Counted from the first letter of the stretch, positions 11,964 to 23,936 are shown. The stretch is DNA of 64,000 nucleotides from Chrysogorgia sp. JL179-B06 (GCA_035772405.1 JAYKKM010000054.1:2575001-2639000), one strand, 5' to 3'. Notes: generated by a model from the letters alone, not told the origin. Numbers and translations are program-made.

Positions 11964-11993
11964 TGTAAATAGAGTTTAACTAGATCGAGTCTG
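11964..11993. other. 30-bp junction block, orientation 2
   Basis: This is the exact inversion of 9584-9613, bounded by the same caactga and tgatgaaa flanks. It shifts the stop of the upstream ORF so that it ends in SSQTRSS. Confidence 0.9.
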
Positions 11994-13794
11994 TGATGAA
12001 ACGAGGTGTCGTGTTACGTGTCTGCATTTACTAAAAAGTTCAGAGCGTCTGTTCAGTAGTTCGTGTTTCCGGTCCTTCAGTAGGATTAGTTTTTCTTCCA
12101 AGCACAAGTTACACCTTCGTGAGCCGATTTTGTAGGCGGGAATTTTCTTTCTTAGCGACCAATTTATCTTGAACGCGCGCTTAGAATCACTCAATTTCCA
12201 AATATACTTTGACAGTTCCGTTTCATCGGCGTATTTTCTGTGTGAAAACGACTTTGTGTGGTTTCGGTATCTGCTCTTGAATGGACCGCCCGTTACGCCT
12301 ACGTACGATTTCGTCTTGTTGTTGTCAACTGTGGTAACATCAGCTTGGTAGACCACGCTTTCTGACAGGCATTTCTTCTCGATTGGGCATTCGTCTGGTC
12401 GTCTGCAGTTGCATTCGTTTGTGTTTTGAGTGTTCGTTTGTTGTTTAGTGTGTTGGTTGAGTATTTTGTTGTTATGTTGGGAAATAAAAGATTTCATGTT
12501 AGGTAGGCAGCTGTAACTGACTCGTACAGTATGTCGGTTGAATATGCTATATAGTTTGTTGGAAGGGGGGAAATGTTTGTCAAGTAGTGATAGAAAGTCT
12601 CGCCCTATGTTCGTTTGAACGTTCTTACTAAAAGGTGGGTTATACCAAATAGCGTTGCGTTGTCTGTTCCGTTTTCGTTGTTGATTATTGTTAGGGTAGT
12701 CGTTTCCGTTCTGCGCGGGTGGTTCGTATGTGAGATTTGTGTCAAAATTGCTGTGTTTTAAGGCGTCGTTGTAGAGCGGTGCGGCAGCGTCGAATGTTCG
12801 TTTGTCGCATGAGAGTTTGTTGATGCGTTTGTTGATTGATAATGGTAGTTGGCGTAGTATGGAGGGAGGGTGGTTAGATAGTCGGTTAACGTAAAGTGGT
12901 TCGTCGTTAGGTTTTCTAAATGGTTTGTACGTACCGTCAGTTAGGTCAAACGTTATGTCAAGGAAATTCACGCGTTTCAGGTTAGCATCGGCCGTGATTT
13001 TTAGGCCGAAATTTGCGAAGATTTGGATCAGATCTTTGCGCGCCTTGTCAGCTAATCTTCCGGAGGTGGTGGTGATAGCTGCTAGGCCGTCGTCTCGGTA
13101 TAATCCAATTTGGTTTCCAAATCGGTTCTCGAGCGTGCTGAGGAAAAATAGGCCAACTAGTTCACATATTTCGGCGCCGTCATAGCTGCCCATGGTTACG
13201 TCAAAAAAGTTGAGCGAGTTTTGTTTTGTCCATGCTTTGCCGTTGTTAAAAAGGAGGGATTTTCTTGCATGTTTGATGATTTTGATGTCGTTTTCGGAAA
13301 TGGTGGTGAATTGCTTAGACCAATTGATGGCGTCATCTAGTAATTGCTCGGAAATGGATGGATAAAAATTTACGATGTCGAACGATAAAAACGTGTGTCT
13401 ATTCTTGTTGGGTATATTGGTAAACCACGATATCGTATCGTCGGAGTTGCGCCACTGGTTGCTTCGGGTTTCGTTACGGATATCGGTGTTGATACGGTCA
13501 AGAATGGACTTGCTGACCTTTCCGAGATTACTCTTGGCAGGGTTGATAAGTCGGCATTGCGGATGGTTCTCGAAATTGTCCTTGTGGTCTTTAAGGGATA
13601 TGAAGGCTTTCGATTGCGCCATAGTCTCTATACGGTTGCTTATCTTTAATCCGTCGGCTATTTGTTTCAGTTCATCGTTGATACTATTCATGCTATTCTC
13701 CTCTGCCAATTTATAGGTTTTTGTTACGTTTTCCGTCAGTAACTTGATGTATGTAGGCGCGTCCATCTCGTACATATTTCTCGTTTTGTCCGCG
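11976..13794 (-). pseudogene. 5'-truncated second PLE ORF
   Basis: About 600 codons identical to residues 154 onward of the complete ORF (first in-frame Met at 13775). The copy stops abruptly at 13794 within the FVRADKTRN region and abuts an inverted terminal segment. It lacks the N-terminal 150 residues, as expected for a 5'-truncated copy, but retains the RT and endonuclease. The identity over 1.8 kb points to simultaneous or very recent insertion. Confidence 0.93.
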
Positions 13795-13824
13795 AGATAG
13801 AGTTTAACTAGATCGAGTCTGTCA

Positions 13825-13867
13825 GTTGCCTGACGATCGCGTATAAGCGTGAAACTCGAGTAGCGAC
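13825..13867 (+). ncRNA. Inverted third hammerhead ribozyme at the PLE array border
   Basis: This has the same 43 bases as the two minus-strand copies but lies on the plus strand: GTTGC 13825-13829, CTGACGA 13830-13836, stem II 13838-13849, stem III 13854-13861, cleavage after 13862, GCGAC 13863-13867. Its orientation opposes the ORFs, consistent with the inverted flank typical of PLE insertions. Confidence 0.78.
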
Positions 13868-13885
13868 AGCTTTTTCACTTTTCAC

Positions 13886-13926
<41 letters not shown>

Positions 13927-13990
13927 GTGTAGGTTTTGGTCTACGAAATGCAAAGAGTGCTCAACAACATATAGTTAGAGCAAATAATAG

Positions 13991-14264
<274 letters not shown>

Positions 14265-14394
14265 TCTGTTTGTAATGCGATGTAAACATTTGAGCCAAGG
14301 GCTCGTGTACATAAGAATATTACAAAAGGATGTTAAGTATCAACTACAGAATACATAGTTACAATAGAAATACAAGAGTAAGTTATTACAAAAT

Positions 14395-14640
14395 ATGTAA
14401 AGATATACAGGATTGGCATTGACATCCTGTTAGTTCACAATGTTTAAGTTTTGATTTAAAAATCCCCAACGTCGAGGCAGACTTTACAACAAGTGGTAAT
14501 TTGTTCCAAATATGCGCTACAATATGAGGAATGTAACTAACGACTATATTATTAATATCCCGCTCAACATTAAGACCATTATGCCTTAAGTTGTAACGAG
14601 AGATGACGTGGTTTAAAAAAGTCAGAAATATATACAGGTC
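14395..14640 (-). pseudogene. Non-LTR retrotransposon C-terminal fragment
   Basis: The minus frame reads SRYNLRHNGLNVERD, then HIVAHIWNKLPLVV, then STLGIFKSKLKH and a stop. The IWNxLP ... FKxxLK block is typical of the extreme C-terminus of LINE RT ORFs. No RT core is attached, so this is a 5'-truncated copy in the RPTP intron. Confidence 0.65.
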
Positions 14641-15032
14641 CTCCTTGTTTAAAACTTTTACAAAATAAAATCAGGGATTGTTCGTGTCTTCTACGTTGTA
14701 ATGTTCGCATATACTTGCCAATTCCAGAAGTTCATCATAGCTATTGCCTAAGATCATTACAGTCCTCAAGCCAAAGCCATTAGCTTTTTCATGTTTTACT
14801 CATTCCAATAAACAATCGAGAACAATATTCCATGGTATAACATCAGCTTTATACAATATTAGCAAAGTTTTTTTAATTAAAAATCTGATCTATAGGTGAA
14901 AAGTTTAAGAAATGTTCGGCTGCAACTGTCAGTCTAATATATTTATAATAAAACTCTTTAATATATTTATAATAAAACTCTTTAAATACATATAATTCAT
15001 TTCAAACCGATGATAACAATGATAACACTTAC
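14641..15032 (-). other. RPTP intron remainder, nothing recognised
   Basis: AT-rich sequence with one short tandem duplication around 14937-14985 (aatatatttataataaaact-like unit twice). No gene was seen. Confidence 0.5.
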
Positions 15033-15109
15033 ATCAATTTGCGAAGCATTAATGTAATCTGAATGATCGTCATCCCCAATCTTTTTCAAGTGAACACGCG
15101 AATCATCGT
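15033..15109 (-). CDS. RPTP exon: YDDSRV ... DYINAS
   Basis: The exon reads DDSRVHLKKIGDDD and HSDYINASQID. These match the YDHSRVxL and DYINAS motifs (pTyr-recognition region) of classical phosphatase domains. Phase is 1 in, 0 out, with donor GTAAGT. Confidence 0.95.
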
Positions 15110-15193
15110 CTAAAGATGTTAAAACCAAAAATGGAAAATTCACTTGGAAACGTAGTATTTTAGATACTGTTTTTTAACGACCGTAAAACGTAC

Positions 15194-15281
15194 ATGCAAT
15201 AATATTAGCGTATCTGTTCTTTTCTTTATTTTCTGTTATCTGCGCAGTTTCACTGGAATACGTCTGGCTCGTCTCTAAAGT
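15194..15281 (-). CDS. RPTP exon: ENKEKNRYANI
   Basis: The exon reads TLETSQTYSSETAQITENKEKNRYANIIA. NKxKNRYxNI is the first conserved block of the phosphatase domain. Phase is 0 in, 1 out; donor GTACGT. Confidence 0.95.
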
Positions 15282-15357
15282 CTACAAAAGAATACGAATG
15301 CAATTTAATCTTTGGAAAAAAGAGACTAAACAGCAATTCTACTGTATATGCTTTTAC

Positions 15358-15491
15358 ATTATACTCAATCATGAAACCACGATCGTCTGACTTATGAAGT
15401 TTCGCAACATGCTTTGCGAAGGCAGCAACGCTAACAGGAGGATGATTGGGATCTGGTGTACCATCTTCAACGGAAGAACTTTTCCGTTTGC
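15358..15491 (-). CDS. RPTP exon: phosphatase domain entry helix
   Basis: The exon reads KRKSSSVEDGTPDP and then VSVAAFAKHVAKLHKSDDRGFMIEY, matching the helical wedge before domain 1 (PIxVxxFxxYVxxxHxxxxxGFxxEYE). Phase is 1 in, 0 out; donor GTAAAA. Confidence 0.92.
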
Positions 15492-16170
15492 CTAAACGTA
15501 ACAGAAAAGAAAAATCATTCTCATTCGTTGCTCATCTTTTACAAATAAAAAACAGCTTTCATCTCCCTTGCTATACATGCCACTTGCTTCACGTCTTAAC
15601 GTTTCAGTGGCACATGTTCAAGAATGCGAGAATGATATATATTATGCTGCAACAAATTTTACTGCCAGATAAGTAGGCAGCTAAATAGAGGAATCTAGTA
15701 CGTTATAAGTGTGATAGATCAAGTTTAACATTAAGGTTCTCATACTCATTAACAATTTATAAACAAATAAATAAAAGAAATAACACTTGAAATGTACTTT
15801 GGCGATTTTTAAATACAGAGAAACGAGTTAAAGACTCGGCTGCGCCTCAAATTACTTCTCTTCTTCTTCTTCTTAGAAATCGGTTAAAAATGTTTATTTA
15901 TTTCTTGCAAACAATTGTTTAATCGCTAATCATACTACACACGCACGCTAAAACATCTCTCTCCCACGCACAACAACAGTCTTTCCCGGTCGTTATGTTT
16001 TATATGTTTTCTCTGATATGATTGTTCAATAATCACATTGATTCTTTCGAACAGGTTGGGGAGTCTGTTTGTCTGCCTTTGACTTCAGAATCTTCAAATC
16101 CTATGACAACTATAGGCGTGCTTTTGTCATGCTTATCCCATTTATAACGTTGGATGTTATCACCAATCAG
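15492..16170 (-). other. RPTP intron, nothing recognised
   Basis: Non-coding sequence. A 76-aa plus-strand open frame over 15446-15676 overlaps the exon antisense and carries no recognisable domain. Confidence 0.5.
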
Positions 16171-18010
16171 TATATGATACATTGTTGATTGTCATCTTGG
16201 TAACCAGCTATCAAGCTCGTTGTATACAGATTCTTGTGTCAAATTACTGGTCAGCAGTACCTCTTCACAGACTGCATGGCTCCCATCTGGAACATCTTTG
16301 TAGAAGTCAGAGCATTCACCTTCTCCTTGTTCATCTTCCATATTCAAATAGTTCTGATATTTTCCTTTGGCTTTATCAGCCCAACTATGAACTGTCCCTT
16401 CTTTCCAGTGGTCTTCATCTTTCAGTCTGTGGACTATTTTGGATTTTAATTTCTTTCATGTCTGTTGCAGCAGTGGATCCACTGTCTTCATCTGTGGCTT
16501 CATTTTGATTGCTCATTTCTCTATCAGGATGCTTTTCGTTAATTGGCAGTTCTCTTGGTTCTGTTTCCTCTCTTTATTCATAGTCCTCTTTTTCTGAAAT
16601 CTATTCCCGATCTAGGTTGTCCAGCATTGGTTTAAAGCTCCCATTGTAGGTGTGTACTCTCACATATTCACTTCCTGCACGTTTCACCATACCTGTAACT
16701 TGTTTATTCTCCTGTCCAATGACTGACCCTGGTCCTCTCCACCTATATCACTGACATTGCGCTTATAGATACTCTATAAGCATTCTGGAATCTTGCATCA
16801 TTGCAGCTTCATTGCTTCTTAATGTCCGTTTTATCTTCTTTGAAGATTCACTTTGGATGAGAACTTCTCTCCGTTTTATCTTCTCTGAAGATTCACAATT
16901 GGATGAGAACTTCTCTCGCACATCTCATTGCAGCTAAATTACGTTCTTTTTTGTATTTAATAAAATCAACAGTGAGCTAACGCTAGTTTACACGAGGTCT
17001 TAGAAGAAAATTAACTAGATACACAAGAAATTAAATACAATAATAAAAATTAGATATGAGTCAATTAATAGATAAAAATAAATCATATACATGTACACCA
17101 ATGGAGCTGTTTACGAATAGTGGATTTAAACTGATGCTTAGAAGATATATTCTTAGTCCCATTGTCTAGATTATTCCACAATTCAATGGCTCTATGAAAG
17201 CTCTTGCTAGAAATGTTTTCTTCTTAAAATCAGGTTTAGTTAAGAACCTCCCATTTTTACATCTTAATGAGAAGCTAATATCATGAGAATCTAGTTACTG
17301 ATAATTAGTTGATGAGAATCTAGTTACAGTACGCTAGACATATTGTCATCCAAGGCTGGTAATTTATCATTCAGAACACTTGGCATATTCGGATTCCTTC
17401 CAAATACAATCATATTTAGGCTATAACCATGGTCCATTATGTCCATGTAGTGACTGACTACCCAGGATGTAACCGCTTTCAATGACTGTTCAATGACTCC
17501 AATATTTTTTTCACCCAGTCATTTGCCTAAGGCCTTTCTGCTGCTGTATTTGCTAATTTCACACATCTCCCGGTACTCGTCGCTAGAAAATTCACTTCCG
17601 TTGTCTGCTAGAAATCTCTTTGGTTGCCCAAAGTAACTCGTCTATTATTGCATCAATAATAGACTATGGCTTCTTTGATCTTCTGATACATGCAACGGAG
17701 TATATTGAGAACATATAAACGATATGTGGAATCCACAATCCTGTTGATATGTGATCAGATTCATTGCTACAGTATGATTGAACTCTGAAGCTAGAGGTAA
17801 TCCTACTGCTGGTCTGAGGGGTGTCTTCTTGTATATCTTGCAGATATCACATTCTTTTGACACTTCATCGATGATTATATTGATGACTTCATTGTTGGAA
17901 GATTTCATTAACCATTTCAGTTTGTTAGAACTGCAATCTTGCCATCTGCATCTTGATTTTGATTCTCATACGCATTAGGAATTTGCCGTCACAGATCCTG
18001 CATCTTGAAA
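16170..18010 (-). pseudogene. Decayed retroelement pol with integrase
   Basis: Minus-strand scraps are in order but in several frames. An integrase zinc region (CDICKIYKKTPLRPAVGLPLAS) is followed by SEFNHTVAMN at 17645-17900. A catalytic-core segment (PKRFLADNGSEFSSDEYREM, with the D and E of a DDE integrase) is at about 17530-17640. A C-terminal strand-rich segment (WRGPGSVIGQENKQV ... YVRVHTYNGSFKP) is at about 16610-16745. Frameshifts and a nested LINE end make it non-functional. The family (LTR-type or related pol) is inferred from the integrase only. Confidence 0.65.
17080..17290 (-). pseudogene. LINE RT C-terminal scrap nested in the integrase relic
   Basis: The minus frame gives SFHRAIELWNNLDNGTKN and HQFKSTIRKQLHW, the WNxL ... 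FK pattern of LINE ORF ends. It is inserted between integrase fragments and no longer has an RT core. Confidence 0.5.
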
Positions 18011-18654
18011 CATTTCCTTAAAAATTCCAGAGGATTTAATCTTCTTCCTCCGCTTGATGCTGCTGCATCTCTGTTTTGACTACCCTGATATCTTCGTTGT
18101 GGTCATCCACTGTTGTCGTAGCCGCCTTCTCTTCCTACTTGAAATCATCCCCCTCGCGGCGATCCTCTGTATGCTCCTCTTCACTTTTTCGATGATTCAC
18201 CATAGAACACTGGTTCTTCTTTATCTTCCCCCAAACCAGTGAAACGCGGTAAGACTGTATCACCATAAATTTGGATTAATTACTTCATCATCGCATCATA
18301 TTTCAACGCACAATTTCAATTGTCACTCTGCACAATTTTATCTCTTCTTGGTTGAGATTCGCCGAGTTCAACAATCGGTACGCAAGTACATCATCTGGTA
18401 ATCCTTGATTTTGGTATACAATTGTTCACATTTTATCAAGTGCTCTTTCATTGACATTAAAAATACACTTACTCGTGTGTGAACGATTACTTCTCAAACT
18501 CATTAATAATTCATGAACCAAAAACAAAAGAAATTAATGTTTAATTAGTGTTTTGAATTAACCGGAGGAAGATCCATCTAGCTAATCACGTGATGACGTT
18601 TTGAAATATTTCAAAGTCCTAAGACATTGAAAATATGTAAATTACTATGTTTGA
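18011..18654 (-). other. RPTP intron, nothing recognised
   Basis: Pyrimidine-rich and AT-rich sequence with no gene or clear element identified. Confidence 0.4.
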
Positions 18655-19145
18655 GAAGTCAGTTCAAACACTCGACGTCAGACTTTACCGGGATTTCAAA
18701 GTCCTCGTGCATTAAAAATGCTCGCCTTCGGCTCGCATTTTCAATAGGCACTCGGACTTTGAAATCCCGTCTCGTGTTTGAACTATTACTTAGTATGCCA
18801 ATGCTGAATTTATTAAAGTGCCTATATAACGTCTGTGGGAATTTAACATATTTGTAATCTATGGATTATCCCGAGATAAATTGTAATATATCTTGTCAGC
18901 TGAAAATGTCATCTTCATAGAGCTTTTTGCTGTTAAAGTTGACGGAAATGACGTCAAATCGGGAATCTGTTTACACGAAAACCTCTTTACAGATGCCCGA
19001 TTTGACGTCATTTCCGTCAACTTTAACAGCAAAAAAGTTTATGAAAATGAAATTTTCAGCTGACAAGATATATTACAATTTATCTCAGGAGAATCCATAG
19101 ATTACAAATATGTTAAATCCCCACAGACGTTATAGGCACTTTAAC
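18655..19145. repeat. Two foldback elements in tandem
   Basis: A hairpin at 18659-18787 pairs agttcaaacac..cgggatttcaaagtcc with ggactttgaaatcccg..gtgtttgaact. Next to it, a larger inverted repeat spans about 18816-19143 with arms of about 150 bp: aagtgcctatataacgtctg on the left pairs with the complement on the right, through the palindromic gacgtcaaatcggg/cccgatttgacgtc ends around an approximately 30-bp loop. The arms differ by a few bases and small indels. Confidence 0.85.
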
Positions 19146-19460
19146 TGTCAACTTATGCGTACAAGTGGTTTTTTCTATACTTCGGGTTCTTTGCTCTATT
19201 GAGCTGTTGGATATTTTAAGAGCGTTATTTCGTTGTTGGTTTCTAATTAGTATACAGAAAAGCAAGATTTTTAACCTCTAACGTTGTCTTTGGTTTACTT
19301 TTGTACATATATTCCTTTTGTACATACTTTGCGCATGGTAACATATATGGTTGTATGGACGGTAATACGGTTGTATGGACTACCGAATCTAGAAATTAGA
19401 TCCCAAAACACACACATTTTATTTGCACGTTAAATTTGGGTAAATTTGAAGAATACTCAC

Positions 19461-19567
19461 CAGAACTTTTCTTATTTAAAGGTAATAATTCTGAATTAAA
19501 TGATCTCTTTCGTTTTTTCTTTTTTCCAGTTTCTGGATCAATCTCCAGAGTTTTAGGGTGACGTGAT
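19461..19567 (-). CDS. RPTP exon: basic juxtamembrane segment
   Basis: The exon reads SRHPKTLEIDPETGKKKKRKRS and then SELLPLNKKSS. The strongly basic stretch right after the transmembrane exon fits a cytoplasmic juxtamembrane stop-transfer region. Phase is 2 in, 1 out, continuous with both neighbours; donor GTGAGT. Confidence 0.85.
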
Positions 19568-20231
19568 CTACAAATGATTATAAAATAATGTTCACTCCAC
19601 GCACGCTGTGATTGGTCAGCTTGTCGGAGACCGGAGGAACACCGGAATGACGGCAGTAACTAATGAGAATTTCCATTGAATCAAAAGTGTTATATCCCCT
19701 TGTGAAGCGTAATTATTCAAATGTAAACAATTGTTTATGAGTCCTTTTATAAAGATGATAGAAAACGTTTGCTGGGTCTCCATAACATGATTGAAATCAT
19801 CGTAAAGTAATAAAAAAACTCGAAAAGTTGGAAAAGCACTACACTTCATTCGTGCTTTTATGACGTCACTCGGTTTTTGGTCACATTTTATAATATAACA
19901 ATTGTCTTAGGCAGGCTCTGATTGGTCGAGCCTCATTCTTTGAGTACAGAGACACCTGACATGACGTCACTTTAAATTTGTATAAGATTGCCTCATTCTC
20001 TAAAACACTTGCTATTTTATTTAACAATTATTCACCGAAGTGGAGGTGAATAGTGGTGGATATTCAGTCTCTTTCAACCTTCACATAAAACTTCATCACC
20101 AAACAGTGAATGCCGAACTTCTAATTTGCAAGTCTACGCCTAAACAGCATAAAACCTGGACAGCTATAGCGTTCGGCAAACGAAGAACTGGACAAAGCGC
20201 GAAAATAAACAGAAAATATTTAATTTCTCAC
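19568..20231 (-). other. RPTP intron, nothing recognised
   Basis: Non-coding sequence between the juxtamembrane and transmembrane exons. Plus-strand open frames here lack recognisable domains. Confidence 0.45.
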
Positions 20232-20343
20232 CTGACATACAGCAGGGCTAGCACAACCAAAACGATCAGCACCACAATCATAACGGTCAAACCAACTGCC
20301 AGTCCAACTATCCCACTATTACCACCCGTATATTTATCGGTTG
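20232..20343 (-). CDS. RPTP exon: transmembrane helix
   Basis: The exon reads ATDKYTGGNSGIVGLAVGL and then about 24 hydrophobic residues (TVMIVVLIVLVVLALLY) ending VR, a single-pass membrane helix followed by a basic residue. Phase is 1 in, 2 out; donor GTGAGA. It joins the short exon 23888-23936 outside and the basic exon 19461-19567 inside. Confidence 0.92.
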
Positions 20344-20742
20344 CTAATAAATAATGCAAAATTATTAAAAACATTGTAACTCAATTATATATTTATACTT
20401 AATGATTTTTTTTTTTAATGATTTTTTTTAATGATTACAAAATTTACAAAGAAAAATTAAACATTGCATTACCTGCTAGTAGTCAAGCTAATCGTGGCAG
20501 GCAATGAATTTAAATGTATATTAATGTTGGTTTAAATTACCTTAGATCCTTTAGAGTCGATATGAACATCTCTATTGAGATAGTATACTAGATTGTGTAT
20601 TGTCTCAATGGGGATGTTTCAGTCGCTTAGTCTTTTCTCTGTAATGCTACATCTGTAATACTGTATTTAATTTACAATATATTTTATAATCAATTAACTT
20701 TATATACTTTCCTCCTTTGGTTTGTAAAAATATTTTCTAAAC

Positions 20743-21780
20743 TTACATAGTTACAATTGGCAATCTTGCTATTATCATGGGTACATCAACATAGTCATTC
20801 TCAGTTATAAGAATTGTAAAGAGGGCCTGGCGCATTTTATATTTAAATATCTTTTTACTTTTTGAGCGAAGGCTCTGATCAATGCTATTCCAAATTTCCG
20901 CACCAAATCGAGAAAACGAACGTTTCTGAAGCTCTAGGCGAGAATATTTGATATAAAAATGATCTTTCTTCGCCGCTCTTGTATTATAATTATGAACCGT
21001 AGATGTTTTTTTGAAAAGTTCTTGTAGAGCTGCTGGCGAGTCTCCGGTTGATATATCGTATAACACGTTAACAGATTCTTTGATATACATCATATTAATA
21101 GGAAGAGAATTTGAAGAAACAAATAAGGGAATTGCGTGATCATCAAATGACTTAAAATACATCAGACGTAAAGCGCGTTTTTGTAATATAAGAAGTTTCT
21201 TAATGTGAACCTTGGGAGCATTTCCCCATGCAGCCAATCCATACGAAAGACAAGGTAAAATTAAAGACCTATATATATCTAGTAAGGTATGATTTGGAAT
21301 AAAATGTCGCAATTTTGAGATAATCCCAACGTTTTTACTAATCTTTAATGCAATATAGTCAATGTGATGCTTCCAACTTAAGTTGCAATCAATAATGATA
21401 CCAAGATACTTTATATATTCTTTGCATTCGAGAGGTGTGTATTGTTTAGAATTATTATCATACATGTTAATTACTGGACGATAATTTACTGATTTCTGAT
21501 GTGGGCGAAAAATAACAAAATTTGATTTTTTTATATTAAGCGTGAGTTTATTAACATTAAGCCAGTTGCAAACATTATTCAGTTCAGAATTTACAATAGA
21601 TTCAAGTGTTTTCAAGTTATTATTAGCATATAGTAGATTGGTATCATCCGCAAAAAGAAAAAAAATTAAAACGTTGGATGACTCAGAAATATCGTTTATG
21701 TATATTAAGAAAAGTAGAGGCCCGAGGACTGATCCTTGAGGTACTCCACATAAAGTGGTTTCTCTATCAGATACACAGTT
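20743..21780 (-). pseudogene. LINE RT, catalytic and C-terminal half
   Basis: Contains the FADD box (codons near 21635) and the thumb-to-C-terminal region. The first in-frame Met is at 21615, downstream of the FADD box. It is separated from the N-terminal half by a frame change. Confidence 0.85.
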
Positions 21781-21785
21781 TCCAA

Positions 21786-22740
21786 TCAGAGTTGTTTTAA
21801 GTAGGAAGAGAACCAGTCATTTACCACTCCCCTAATACCATAATGACTTAGTTTACCCAACAGTATATCGTGATCTACCGTATCAAAGGCTTTCTTCAAG
21901 TCTATAAATATACCGCAGGAATAAAGTTTATTGTCCATGTTAGTTTGGATTTTATTAACAATATCGAGAATGGCATGCTGTGTAGAATGTTGTTGACGGA
22001 AACCATATTGTGAGGGACACAAAATATTTTTCATATTTAGGTATTTGTCTAAACGTTTGTACATAATCTTTTCAAAAATTTTATTAAATACCGATAAAAG
22101 AGATATGGGTCGGTAATTGTTCGGTCCAGTTTCGTCCTCCGTTTTGTAAATTGGAATAATTTTAGCAATTTTGAGTTTATTAGGATAAATTCCAGTTTCA
22201 ATCGACCGATTAAAAATATCTGCCAAAGGTTTGCTCAGAATGTGTTTTGCACATTTAATAATCCTCGAAGGGCATGAATATAGACCCTCAGCCTTTTTTG
22301 TTGGTAGTGTGATGATTTCGAGTTCAATATCTCTTTCAGTTATCGGAATGAAAACAAATGAATCTGGTTGAGATGTGTAGTTAGGGCTATTAGTATGTTG
22401 GAGGTAGTCAGAATAATGTTTTTCAGAATGTGGCATTTTGGCGGCTAATCGTTGACCACATGTAGCAAAATGTTTATTCAAGATATTAGATATATTTTTA
22501 GGATCAAATGTTAATCGAGAAGTAGGATCTTGACGCATGGCACCAATATTATTTTTATTATTGCGGCTACGTCCCAAAATTTCCCTTATTCCTTCCCATT
22601 TCTTACTCATATTTGTGTAATTCAAGTTGAAGTATTTTTCATTGTATAATTTTTTGATGGCTCGGAGTAAAGTAACAATATAGTTTCTATATATTTTGTA
22701 CTGAGTTAAACTATTTGTGTGAAATAATTTATTTTTAACT
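21786..22740 (-). pseudogene. LINE RT, N-terminal half
   Basis: The annotated Met is at 22625, but the frame stays open to about 22740 with RAIKKLYNEKYFNLNY upstream, so the true ORF began further right and has been truncated. RT blocks 1-3 and motif A are intact. Confidence 0.85.
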
Positions 22741-23094
22741 TTTATAGATGCCCTTATTCCTTAGTAGAAGAAATGCAAAAAACATCAGCTTTAAATTCGT
22801 TAAAAAACTTCAATTTGTTTTTAACTTCACTGCAGTTGATCCACACCAGATAAAAGATAGAGGTAGCACATTTGACTATAATTTTTCGCAAACCTAAATT
22901 AATTATCCGGGGTAAGTAAACAAAGAACACAAAAAAACGCCCGTGAAGGGCTAGCCACAGGCTAGCAGTTTTTTTTAATTCCAAAACTAGAATTTCCAAT
23001 AGTTGTTGGTATCAAGATTTACGAAATGTCCACTGCTAGCATGTTCATTCATAACTATATTGAAAGACTACCACATTGTTACATTAACTCTGTA

Positions 23095-23165
23095 TACCAG
23101 CTGAGCCTGTTTTCTCAAAGGTTAGAGCGTCTCACTGGCAATAAGATATCATGCTTGCGATCCAC
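23095..23165 (+). repeat. Degenerate tRNA-derived SINE head
   Basis: Contains ggttagagcgtctcac and then gcttgcgatccac at the spacing of tRNA A and B boxes. It resembles the better-preserved copy at 24230-24300. It is not a functional tRNA. Confidence 0.45.
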
Positions 23166-23399
23166 ATTATATATATACACATTTATAATTAATAACATGT
23201 CATAAGGGGAATAAGTAATTAAATGTCTCCGAAAGGCGAGGGAGGTTTTGTGGAATTTTCACAAATCCTCCTGAGGCTTGAGGAAACATTCATCACTAAT
23301 ATACATCATATAATTTGGTTTGTAAATACATGTAACTTACAATAAATAAATGACTAAAATGAACTTAAATTTATGAACTCATGTTTATGTACAAGTTAC

Positions 23400-23820
23400 T
23401 TTATTGTATTGTACGTTTAGTACATGGTGATTTGAGATTTTCGATATTTCTGGCGACATGATGATCGCTTCCGAGCGTGAAACTCGAGTAACTTTTATTG
23501 TAAATAGGTTTAGGTTTTAGTAATAAAATTCATGTTCTAGTCCTGAACGTTATATATTGCTCTACAACAACGTTTGTATTGAGCACTCTTTAGAGCCGTG
23601 TCAGCACTAAAAGACGAATATATAAATATATATAAATATATATAAATATATATATAAAATGAAGATGAAACGACTCAACAAATTTGACAAGGCATATTTA
23701 TTACTATTTAGTTTCGTACCACGAGATGTGGCACTCTTCAGATAAAAAAGCCTATATATAAATATATATATTGCTTGATGATTGCTTCGCGAGAAGCATG
23801 AAACTCCGAGTAGCGATTAA
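23400..23820 (+). mobile_element. PLE terminal-repeat relic with decayed hammerheads
   Basis: Two plus-strand sequences resemble the PLE hammerhead. At 23458-23490, ATGATGA T CGCTtccgAGCG T GAAACTCGAGTA lacks a pairable stem I. At 23770-23817, ATTGC TTGATGA, stem II TGCTT/AAGCA, GAAACTC-C-GAGTA and GCGAT keep stem I but have the first core C changed to T. The surrounding tgagcactc and gctctacaac motifs echo the flanks of the 9.4-13.9 kb array. Confidence 0.6.
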
Positions 23821-23887
23821 ATGTTTTTAAACAAGTGATCTAGATTCGTAAATATTTATATATATATATTGTTGGTGACGTCAATAC

Positions 23888-23936
23888 CTTTTATTGACAC
23901 CTCCAAAGGCTCAGAAGGATCACCATAACGACGGTC
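23888..23936 (-). CDS. RPTP short exon before the membrane helix
   Basis: The 49-nt exon reads DRRYGDPSEPLEVSIK, fitting the last strand of an extracellular FN3-like module (SEPLEV). Acceptor TTTATAG, donor GTATTG. It leaves in phase 1, matching the transmembrane exon. It enters in phase 0, which does not match the best donor of the exon upstream (see 24458-24724). Other frames contain stops. Confidence 0.7.

Larger units (their letters stand above)
20700..22750 (-). mobile_element. 5'-truncated LINE (CR1/Jockey-like RT)
   Basis: Two open frames of one RT ORF are present. Frame one (22625-21786, open back to about 22740) covers RT N-terminal blocks: IIPIYKTEDETGPNNYRPIS, SQYGFRQQHSTQHAIL, and FIDLKKAFDTVDHDILLGKL with motif A aspartates. 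Frame two (from about 21780 to 20743) carries GVPQGSVLGPLLFLIYINDI, the FADDTN catalytic box, and a C-terminal region ending with EIWNSIDQSLRSKSKKIFKY. A frameshift at about 21780-21810 and loss of any endonuclease make this copy dead. It lies in the RPTP intron. Confidence 0.88.
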
